Shown one piece after another: positions 6,394-12,178 of a stretch of 31,718 bases of DNA. Below the pieces are notes generated by a model. That model worked only from the letters and a program-made list of their open reading frames with translations. It had not been told where the DNA came from and ran no database searches. The first letter of the stretch is position 1, and each line of letters starts with the position of its first letter. This stretch comes from HK-STAS-PATE-36 sp964565615. Lineage in GTDB: Bacteria > Patescibacteriota > Saccharimonadia > Saccharimonadales > JAGQNJ01. The stretch covers positions 1-31,718 of the forward strand of contig CAZMFO010000008.1 of NCBI GenBank assembly GCA_964565615.1. Reading direction: 5' to 3'. The position numbers and the translations under genes were made by a program.

Positions 6394-8707
6394 TACTGCA
6401 CCCAAAATCTCGCAGGGTGGAACAAAAGGCTTATTTATTGTTATTGAGGGTACTGATGGCTCAGGAAAGAGCACCCAGTATAATGAGCTAAAAAGCCATC
6501 TTATAAATAACGGGTACGAAGTCGTTGATATGCATTTTCCACAGTACAAAAAGGATTCTAGCTATTTTATCAGACAATACCTTTCGGGCAACTATGGTCG
6601 TTCTGATCAAGTAGGGCCTTACGCAGGCTCGCTCTTTTATGCACTTGACCGCTATCAAGCATCTATTGAAATTAAAGAGGCTCTGGAGGAAGGAAAAATT
6701 GTACTTTGCGATAGATATGTAGGCTCTAATATGGCTCATCAAGGTGCTAAGTTCTCCAATAATGCCGAAAGACGAGGATACTTTATCTGGCTAGATAACC
6801 TAGAATATCTGACCTTACAGATTCCTCGCCCAGATCTCAACTTTGTGCTTAATACACCTCTAGAAATCATTATCAAACGCATCAAGCAACGACAAACCGA
6901 TGAACAAGCAATACATAACGATATTCACGAATCTGATCACCAACATCTTGCCAAATCGATTGAGGTCTATAAAGATCTTTGCAATCTGTTTCCTAAGGAT
7001 TTTCAACGAATTGATACTCAAAGAGGTAATGAGGAGCTTTCAATATCCGAAGTTCATAAACTAATCTGGGAAAAAATCACACCAATGTTAGAGCCTCCAA
7101 CTAGCCAACAGCCAAACAAAAGCGAAGTACCTCTGCTCATCAAAGACGGCACGCATACTACAATTACCGAGGCAGGCAGAATTGAACTAGAGAAATCTAT
7201 CACCAACACATCTGACGACATATATGCCTTTAATGAGAATCTTAGCCCCGTAACAATAGCCGCCTCTATGGCAAGATTAAGTCGTCGGGGCGATGATCTA
7301 CGAATTACCTTACTAGATGAGTTTATAAATAAAGCCAACAAAGACAAAGATTTACTTAAGCGCGTGATAACCGCTTATGGCGATGATTCTGTTCAACAAT
7401 TAGTCGGCCAACATATTGTCGTAGAGAACGCCTCCAACCTTCTAACAAAAAAGCTAGAGTGGGGTAGGTTAGCATCATATCTAGAACAATCAACTCGCTA
7501 CATCTATTTTGATAAAAAGACTAAAGAAGGTAAGTATCGATACCATACGCCAAATTATTTTGATGACACAACTAAAGCACATTATGAGGATTCTTTAAAT
7601 CAAATCTTTGATATTTATTCTTCAATGGTCCATAAATTGACTGACTACATCAGGTCAAGCTCTTCTGTTCCTAAAAAAGAACAAGATGTCGCTTGGATGG
7701 GAGCAACCAGAGCTCAAGCATGTGATGCGACACGAGGAGTTTTACCTGTTGCCACAACCTCCACAGTCGGTATTTATGCGTCTGGGCAGGCATTAGAAAG
7801 CCTAATTATGCATCTATTAGCAGACGCTCTACCGGAGGCCAAAGATACTGGCAGTAAGTTATTAACAGAATGCCGTAAAGTAATCCCTACATTTTTAGAG
7901 AGAGCCGACAAACCAGAGCGAGGCGGTGCAACAACAGCCTATATGGCAAACACCAAGCAAGCTGTAAAGAATCTTTACAAAGACCTCGTAACAGAGCCTT
8001 ACAGTAGCGAACTTCAGCCAGTTACTTTATCAAACTATTGGCCAAAAAATGAACTAGACATTGTTGCTGATATGCTTTATGAGCACAGCAGTCTGTCGTT
8101 AAGTGAGATTAAACAACAAGTTAATGCTATGAGCTATGATCAGCGCCTGCAAATCTTTGAAACATACATTGGCGAACGCCTTAACCGCCGACACCGACCG
8201 GGGAGAGCTCTAGAAATACCTCACTATAGCTGGGATCTAATATGCGACTATGGTATTTTTAGAGATCTGCAACGGCATCGTATGGTTGACGACCTAGAGT
8301 GGCAGGAGCTATCTCCGCGTTTTGGCTATGATATTCCGGATCTGATTGAACAGGCTGGGTTAGTAGATGATTACGAAAAGTGTTTTGCAATAAGCTTATC
8401 ATTACATAGCTATTTGTACTCTACAGACTTTCAATTAGAAGCACAGTATGCAACTTTATTAGGACATAAAATGCGCTGGAAGGTTACTTACAACGCCCGG
8501 CAAGCGTTCCATTTTCATGAGCTTAGAACAACTCCCCAAGGACATCCCGGCTATAGAAAGTTAGTCAAACAAATGCACGATAAACTATCAGAAGTGCATC
8601 CATTGCTTGGGAAGAGTATGCTATTTGTTAATCAAGATGAGGACCCCGAGCTCACCCGTCTAGCGAGCGAGAGATATACCCAGTTCAAGCTAAGCAATCT
8701 AAATTAA
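6386..8707 (+). CDS. Thymidylate kinase - double ThyX fusion protein
   Basis: A 773-residue fusion. Residues 1 to about 225 are thymidylate kinase: P-loop EGTDGSGKST with Lys28, the DRYVGSNMAHQG motif and a lid region RQTDEQA. Residues about 255-530 and 530-773 are two ThyX-type (FAD-dependent thymidylate synthase) domains. The canonical signature is RHRxxSxNExSxRY. The first copy (residues 359-372) reads WGRLASYLEQSTRY, keeping S, E, S and RY but losing RH. The second (from 630) keeps RHR but is altered and lengthened afterwards (WQELSPRFGY). One polypeptide could therefore convert dUMP to dTMP and dTMP to dTDP. It overlaps dcd, completing a dCTP-to-dTDP route in one operon. Domain limits are approximate. 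Confidence 0.9.
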   Translation: MNNTAPKISQGGTKGLFIVIEGTDGSGKSTQYNELKSHLINNGYEVVDMHFPQYKKDSSYFIRQYLSGNYGRSDQVGPYAGSLFYALDRYQASIEIKEALEEGKIVLCDRYVGSNMAHQGAKFSNNAERRGYFIWLDNLEYLTLQIPRPDLNFVLNTPLEIIIKRIKQRQTDEQAIHNDIHESDHQHLAKSIEVYKDLCNLFPKDFQRIDTQRGNEELSISEVHKLIWEKITPMLEPPTSQQPNKSEVPLLIKDGTHTTITEAGRIELEKSITNTSDDIYAFNENLSPVTIAASMARLSRRGDDLRITLLDEFINKANKDKDLLKRVITAYGDDSVQQLVGQHIVVENASNLLTKKLEWGRLASYLEQSTRYIYFDKKTKEGKYRYHTPNYFDDTTKAHYEDSLNQIFDIYSSMVHKLTDYIRSSSSVPKKEQDVAWMGATRAQACDATRGVLPVATTSTVGIYASGQALESLIMHLLADALPEAKDTGSKLLTECRKVIPTFLERADKPERGGATTAYMANTKQAVKNLYKDLVTEPYSSELQPVTLSNYWPKNELDIVADMLYEHSSLSLSEIKQQVNAMSYDQRLQIFETYIGERLNRRHRPGRALEIPHYSWDLICDYGIFRDLQRHRMVDDLEWQELSPRFGYDIPDLIEQAGLVDDYEKCFAISLSLHSYLYSTDFQLEAQYATLLGHKMRWKVTYNARQAFHFHELRTTPQGHPGYRKLVKQMHDKLSEVHPLLGKSMLFVNQDEDPELTRLASERYTQFKLSNLN

Positions 8708-8712
8708 AAAAA

Positions 8713-9051
8713 CTAACTAACTTGGCCGTGTTGCACCCGAAGCATATTACCAGACACTTGCAAGAAGTAATCTATTGGGGGGTCTCCGGCCTCTTTGCGT
8801 CTTTTAACAGCCTCATCTAGTATACCCAATACATATGCCACTTTTTGTGCGTTCTCTTGATGATCGCCATCAAGAAGCGGAACAATAATGTCATCCCCTC
8901 CCAATAAAAAACTACCGAGTACAGCTGGGGTAAGAGAGTCATTAACAGCAGTGTGCTCCGAGCCAATTGGGCGTATGCCATCCACTTTTTGAAGAATCTC
9001 AAGTTGATGCTCTAAATAATCTTGACCTACTTCTCCAAATGTATCATACAT
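8713..9051 (-). CDS. Small orphan protein, minus strand
   Basis: A 112-residue protein of unknown function, convergent with the thyX fusion (stops 5 nt apart). It is soluble and acidic. Most of it appears helical, with a GSFLLGGDDIIVPLLDGDHQ segment in the middle. No family or catalytic motif is recognised. AAGGCGG lies about 8 nt before its ATG and could serve as a ribosome site. It is the only minus-strand gene in the first 19.5 kb. Confidence 0.6.
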   Translation of the reverse strand: MYDTFGEVGQDYLEHQLEILQKVDGIRPIGSEHTAVNDSLTPAVLGSFLLGGDDIIVPLLDGDHQENAQKVAYVLGILDEAVKRRKEAGDPPIDYFLQVSGNMLRVQHGQVS

Positions 9052-9220
9052 AACTAGCCCGCCTTAAACTTATCGTTTCTTTTTATTAACTTATCAAAAT
9101 TGACTCTTCTAGTATCGTTACTTAGCAGAAGATAACTACCAAATCATTGCAATATAGCTAAACAAAGTATATTTGTATATGTATCTTCCCCGAACGATAT
9201 TGTGCTCTTATGTAAACCAC

Positions 9221-9248
9221 TTGTCAAGACTGCATAATTATGTATAAT
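9221..9248 (+). promoter_or_regulatory. Sigma70-type promoter for the structured leader
   Basis: TTGTCA (9221-9226), a 16-nt spacer and a consensus TATAAT (9243-9248). Transcription would begin at about 9255, giving an unusually long ~178-nt 5' UTR for the gene at 9433. Confidence 0.7.
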
Positions 9249-9280
9249 GTCACAAGAAATGAAAGTAGTAATTCAACACA

Positions 9281-9370
9281 GTACTAAATACCTGCGACTC
9301 CTCTGCCTAGCAGGGCTGTGCTTGAAATTAGAGAAGCTTGAACCAGAAAACGAGTCAGTAGTACAGCCCT
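9281..9370 (+). ncRNA. Candidate structured RNA leader with pseudoknot potential
   Basis: CCTGC (9291-9295) pairs with GCAGG (9310-9314), leaving a 14-nt loop. GACTC in that loop (9296-9300) matches downstream GAGTC (9352-9356), an H-type pseudoknot. AGGGCTGT (9312-9319) is perfectly complementary to ACAGCCCT (9363-9370) and overlaps the first stem, so two folds compete. GTACT (9281-9285) can also pair with AGTAC (9360-9364), and GCTT/AAGC (9320-9337) forms a small inner hairpin. It does not match any riboswitch class, RNase P, SRP RNA, 6S RNA or tmRNA that I know. Regulatory function is inferred only from structure and its place in a long leader. Confidence 0.45.
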
Positions 9371-9432
9371 AAAAAAGATAACCAATCAGGCTTCTTTAGA
9401 AAAATGATTAACTTAACGAAAAGGATATTATT

Positions 9433-9822
9433 ATGTTTGAAGAGGATCCAAAATACAGAAATGGAGATGGTGGTGTGGAGTATCATCCAGACCTATTGCG
9501 AAAGTTGCCACCAAAACTATCGAGTGCACCCCTAGGCAACACCGAACAAGAGCCAGATACATCACCCCCCCTACATTCAGAAGCTTTTGGCAAAGACGAG
9601 GAGCTTAGTGCTGAGCCTATCAGCCCAACAATGGTGAAGGAGGGGCTCATTGAAACTGGTGACCCAGAACTGGATAGATGTCGAGCAAGAGAGATCGCTC
9701 AAATAACATTTAGGGCTGGGAGGGGAGAAACTATAGAACCACCAAAACCTGTCGGAACCAAGAACCAGCCCTATAAAAAGAGTAAAGTAAAAGACATCAC
9801 TGTTTCTGACGAATATCTATAA
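9433..9822 (+). CDS. Small orphan acidic protein behind a structured leader
   Basis: A 129-residue soluble protein with no recognised family. The N-terminal half is rich in Pro, Glu and Asp and is probably disordered. A short region around residues 70-100 (ELDRCRAREIAQITFRAGRG) looks like a helix. The C-terminus is Lys-rich, then ends SDEYL. AAAAGGA precedes the ATG by about 9 nt, so initiation is Shine-Dalgarno dependent, unlike many neighbours. The ~178-nt leader suggests post-initiation control. Confidence 0.7.
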   Translation: MFEEDPKYRNGDGGVEYHPDLLRKLPPKLSSAPLGNTEQEPDTSPPLHSEAFGKDEELSAEPISPTMVKEGLIETGDPELDRCRAREIAQITFRAGRGETIEPPKPVGTKNQPYKKSKVKDITVSDEYL

Positions 9823-9828
9823 AAAAGT

Positions 9829-9884
9829 TTAGTACCAGCTTGACATTCAAATTTTGTTGATGTAATGTCAAATTATGGTACTAA
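9829..9884 (+). repeat. Long perfect inverted repeat (RNA hairpin)
   Basis: TTAGTACCA (9829-9837) matches TGGTACTAA (9876-9884), and TTGACATT (9840-9847) matches AATGTCAA (9864-9871). Only a small 2 x 4 nt interior loop breaks the 17 bp, and the apical loop is 16 nt. There is no U-tract, so it is not an intrinsic terminator. It starts 7 nt after the stop of the preceding gene and lies upstream of the attenuator. It could also be a DNA palindrome bound by a protein. Confidence 0.75.
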
Positions 9885-9906
9885 CTATAAACCTAGACAT
9901 CATTCA

Positions 9907-9973
9907 CCCCAAATTTTGAGGGATTGATTAGTTATTGCCAATAAACAACGATCCCAAAAAGGGATCTTTTTTT
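9907..9973 (+). terminator. Intrinsic terminator/attenuator upstream of the 82-residue orphan gene
   Basis: GATCCC (9950-9955), loop AAAAA, GGGATC (9961-9966), then seven T: a textbook terminator ending 13 nt before the ATG at 9987. Upstream GGGATTG (9920-9926) can pair with CGATCCC (9949-9955), which would destroy the terminator stem, and CCCC (9907-9910) can pair with that same GGG. The four alternating C/G segments form a 1:2 + 3:4 versus 2:3 switch, as in amino-acid attenuators and transcriptional riboswitches. What triggers the switch is unknown. Confidence 0.8.
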
Positions 9974-9986
9974 ATAAGGAGGATAT

Positions 9987-10235
9987 ATGCCACTAGAACA
10001 AGAACCCAAAAACATAAATACAACTTTTGTCGCAACCACTACTCATACAAAAATAAATGGAGAAACTTACGCGGTAAGATCGTTGCCAGAACAATTTGGC
10101 TTTAGTTACGAAGAAAGAAGAGATGCCTTAGCATTAAATCATCAACTTCATACTTTTTGCAAAGCAGGAGGCGTATCTTTAACTTTAGCTATGTTTGAGG
10201 AGATTCACCCAAATATAGTGCTTGGGACAGACTAA
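9987..10235 (+). CDS. 82-residue orphan protein downstream of an attenuator
   Basis: A small protein of unknown function. It begins with a polar, Thr-rich stretch. A possible beta strand, HTKINGETYAVRSL, is followed by helices (YEERRDALALNHQLHTFCK and a segment ending MFEEIHPN). No signal peptide or membrane segment. AAGGAGG (9976-9982) lies only 4 nt before the ATG and abuts the terminator U-tract, so ribosome access and termination are physically linked. Its job cannot be told from sequence. Confidence 0.7.
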   Translation: MPLEQEPKNINTTFVATTTHTKINGETYAVRSLPEQFGFSYEERRDALALNHQLHTFCKAGGVSLTLAMFEEIHPNIVLGTD

Positions 10236-10274
10236 GTCCATATATCAAATATCGTGTTAAGGCATCTCTATTAG

Positions 10275-10304
10275 TTGACTTAAAGGGATTAAGAAGGTTA
10301 TAAT
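10275..10304 (+). promoter_or_regulatory. Sigma70-type promoter for rplJ-rplL
   Basis: TTGACT (10275-10280), an 18-nt spacer and TATAAT (10299-10304). Transcription would start at about 10311, leaving a leader of about 179 nt before rplJ. Confidence 0.8.
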
Positions 10305-10310
10305 AACAAA

Positions 10311-10489
10311 GTTACCAAAGACAGCGACGAGTTAGCATATCAGTCTATCTATAAATATGTCGCCGAGGTGCTAGTTTTTTATTAATTAAGCACAGTTGAC
10401 CTTTGGAAACATTGGTCATTTTTTATTGGTAAGCGTTTGCTATGTAGGTCGATAAAGCAAACTAAAATAGTGATAAACAGGGGAAAGCA
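10311..10489 (+). promoter_or_regulatory. rplJ (L10) leader RNA
   Basis: A long leader with GCGAC (10324-10328) pairing to GTCGC (10359-10363) and TAGCA (10333-10337) complementary to TGCTA (10369-10373). A U-run follows at 10375-10380, then a second hairpin plus U-tract at 10397-10424. Bacterial rplJ leaders commonly bind the L10(L12)4 complex for autogenous control. The consensus kink-turn could not be verified by eye, so membership in the L10-leader family is inferred from position, length and structure. Confidence 0.6.
10397..10424 (+). terminator. Putative attenuator terminator in the rplJ leader
   Basis: TGACC (10397-10401) and GGTCA (10414-10418) enclose a 12-nt loop and are followed by six T. 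The stem is short, so termination is likely partial, which suits an attenuator inside the leader. Confidence 0.5.
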
Positions 10490-11014
10490 ATGGCTTTAAC
10501 AAAACAACAAAAGAAATCAATCGTTAAAGATGTAACAGATCTGCTTAGTAGTTCAAAACTAACCGTTGCGGTATCTTATCAAGGAACTGATGTGAAGGCA
10601 CTACAAGAGCTCAGGAAGACGGCCAAGGCCAACGGAACGGTAGTCAAGGTTATAAAAAACCGATTAGTTATCAAAGCAATCACCTCTAACGATAAACTTA
10701 AGGATGCCGATACTAGCCCACTCAACGGCCAGTTATTGTATGCCTTTAATGATGGTGACGAAGTTGCGCCTGCTCAAGTTTTGGCGAATTTTGCCAAAAG
10801 CAATCCGACGATCCAATTTGTCGGTGCCTATTCGTCTGAAGGGCAATACTTAAATGCTGACGAGGTTAAATCGTTAGCAAGTCTTCCGAACAAAAACGAG
10901 CTAATTGCTCAAGTAGTCGCTACGCTGACTGCACCACTAACCGACACAATAAGCGCACTTTCTGGCAACCTACACCCTCTCTTAGACGGGATAGAAGCAA
11001 AAGCAAGTGCTTGA
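10490..11014 (+). CDS. rplJ: 50S ribosomal protein L10
   Basis: A 174-residue L10. The N-terminal rRNA-binding domain includes TVAVSYQGTDVKALQELR and VIKNRLVIKA. The C-terminal helix after residue 135 (ELIAQVVATLTAPL and onward) is where L7/L12 dimers dock. L10 forms the base of the ribosomal stalk with L11. It is normal in length. rplL follows after 19 nt. Its own leader has an attenuator-like hairpin, consistent with autogenous regulation. Confidence 0.96.
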   Translation: MALTKQQKKSIVKDVTDLLSSSKLTVAVSYQGTDVKALQELRKTAKANGTVVKVIKNRLVIKAITSNDKLKDADTSPLNGQLLYAFNDGDEVAPAQVLANFAKSNPTIQFVGAYSSEGQYLNADEVKSLASLPNKNELIAQVVATLTAPLTDTISALSGNLHPLLDGIEAKASA

Positions 11015-11033
11015 TAAATAATAAGGAGTAATT

Positions 11034-11420
11034 ATGTCAAAAGATTTGAAAAAAATTGCTGAAGAGCTAACTGGATTAACAGTTCTAGAAGTCAACGAAT
11101 TAAAAACAATTCTAAAAGAAGAGTATGGCATTGAACCATCTGCCGCAGCGGTAGCTGTAGCTGGCCCAGTGGCAGGTGCCGAGGAAGGTGCTGGTGCCTC
11201 TGACGAGAAGAGTGAATTTGATGTCGTTCTGAAAGACGCTGGAGCACAGAAAGTTGCAGTAATTAAAGCTGTTAAAGAAATTACTGGTCTTGGACTCGGA
11301 GAGGCTAAGGCTATAGTTGATAGCGCGCCAAAACCAGTTCTTGAGAAAGCTAAAAAAGAAGATGCCGAGAATGCAAAAAAGGCACTTGAAGAAGCTGGAG
11401 CAACAGTAGAGTTAAGTTAA
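11034..11420 (+). CDS. rplL: 50S ribosomal protein L7/L12
   Basis: A 128-residue L7/L12. It has an N-terminal dimerisation domain (residues 1-35), an Ala/Gly-rich hinge and the C-terminal factor-binding domain with EFDVVLKDAGAQKVAVIK and KEITGLGLGEAKAIVD. It recruits and activates translational GTPases. AAGGAG lies about 8 nt before the ATG. It is the last gene of the unit; a strong terminator follows within 20 nt. rpoB, the usual next gene in bacteria, is not here. Confidence 0.97.
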   Translation: MSKDLKKIAEELTGLTVLEVNELKTILKEEYGIEPSAAAVAVAGPVAGAEEGAGASDEKSEFDVVLKDAGAQKVAVIKAVKEITGLGLGEAKAIVDSAPKPVLEKAKKEDAENAKKALEEAGATVELS

Positions 11421-11436
11421 TACTGACTTGCCAGAG

Positions 11437-11477
11437 TAAGACCACCGCAACACCACCGCTGGTGGTCTTATCTTTTT
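11437..11477 (+). terminator. Rho-independent terminator of rplJ-rplL
   Basis: TAAGACCACC (11437-11446) pairs perfectly with GGTGGTCTTA (11461-11470), followed by TCTTTTT. The 14-nt loop also contains a CCACC that can pair with the same GGTGG, giving a second, tighter fold. Confidence 0.92.
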
Positions 11478-11531
11478 ACAAAATATCAATAGTATTTACC
11501 AGACTTTTCCACAGGAATATAAAATTATGCT

Positions 11532-11560
11532 TTGACATTTTATTGCTGGCGTGATAAGTT
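11532..11560 (+). promoter_or_regulatory. Promoter for the duplicated-fold orphan gene
   Basis: TTGACA (11532-11537), a 17-nt spacer and TAAGTT (11555-11560) preceded by TG-A, an extended -10. Transcription would start at about 11567. A purine-rich AGAGGCGGGG lies before the ATG at 11604. Confidence 0.65.
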
Positions 11561-11603
11561 TACAAAAGAAGGTGTGGAGAAATAAAGAGAGGCGGGGATT
11601 ATT

Positions 11604-12113
11604 ATGCCAGATATATCAGAGAAACAAATCAAACGATTAAAGATTCTTATTCAGGAGGCGGAAACTTCTTTGGCTGCAGCTAAAGAGCTGTTAATTAGTG
11701 TAGTTGGAGACGACGCTCCTCAAACAGCTAAACTTAGCGAAGAACCTATCGGAAAGATCGTAGAGGGTGTTTTTGACGGGCAAGCAATGGTAGGAAGCGA
11801 CGGCAAAACATACCCCGTTCCGGCAAACTATGCTTCTAAATCTAGATTAGTACAGGGAGATATACTTAAATTAACCATTGCTGATGACGGCACATTTTTA
11901 TACAAACAAATTGGGCCAATACCAAGAATTCAAAAAGTTGGTCAGTTGATATTAGACAACGGACAATACTTTGTGGAAATAGACGGCAAACGATATCGTG
12001 TTCTCCTAGCCAGTGTTACCTACTTTAAGACTAAACCCGGAGATCAAGTCAGTGTTGACTTACCGGTAGATCATACTGATGCCGAATGGGCTGCCCTAGA
12101 AGCCGCCCTGTAG
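11604..12113 (+). CDS. Orphan protein with two tandem beta-domain repeats
   Basis: A 169-residue soluble protein with no confident family. An N-terminal helix (residues 1-35) precedes two similar beta-rich segments, about residues 49-92 and 110-152. Both follow the pattern G(K/Q)-x-GQ-x-DGK(T/R)Y-x-V-x-A-x-GD. This internal duplication suggests two small barrel-like domains, OB/KOW-like by appearance only. It has its own promoter and sits between the rplL terminator and dnaX. A nucleic-acid-binding role is possible but not shown. Confidence 0.75.
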   Translation: MPDISEKQIKRLKILIQEAETSLAAAKELLISVVGDDAPQTAKLSEEPIGKIVEGVFDGQAMVGSDGKTYPVPANYASKSRLVQGDILKLTIADDGTFLYKQIGPIPRIQKVGQLILDNGQYFVEIDGKRYRVLLASVTYFKTKPGDQVSVDLPVDHTDAEWAALEAAL

Positions 12114-12150
12114 TATTTGTTAACAATGCACATTATACAACGCAACCTAG

Positions 12151-12169
12151 ACTCTAACTAGAGTATAAT
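12151..12169 (+). promoter_or_regulatory. dnaX promoter overlapped by a palindrome
   Basis: TATAAT (12164-12169) ends 9 nt before the dnaX ATG, so the mRNA has almost no leader. ACTCTA-AC-TAGAGT (12151-12164) is a perfect inverted repeat overlapping the first base of the -10, an operator-like position. No clear -35 is seen. Confidence 0.55.
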
Positions 12170-12178
12170 TTAAAGTCC

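Larger units (their letters stand above)
9052..9432. other. Gene-free interval of 381 nt with promoter and structured leader
   Basis: No coding region is evident. The first ~170 nt hold the upstream region of the minus-strand gene and AT-rich sequence. A strong plus-strand promoter at 9221-9248 follows, then about 178 nt of leader with self-complementary segments, ending in AAAGGA before the ATG at 9433. Confidence 0.7.

Noticed and set aside
9829..9884. The large hairpin as terminator of the 129-residue orphan gene
   Set aside because: No U-tract follows; the real terminator is the stem at 9950-9973.
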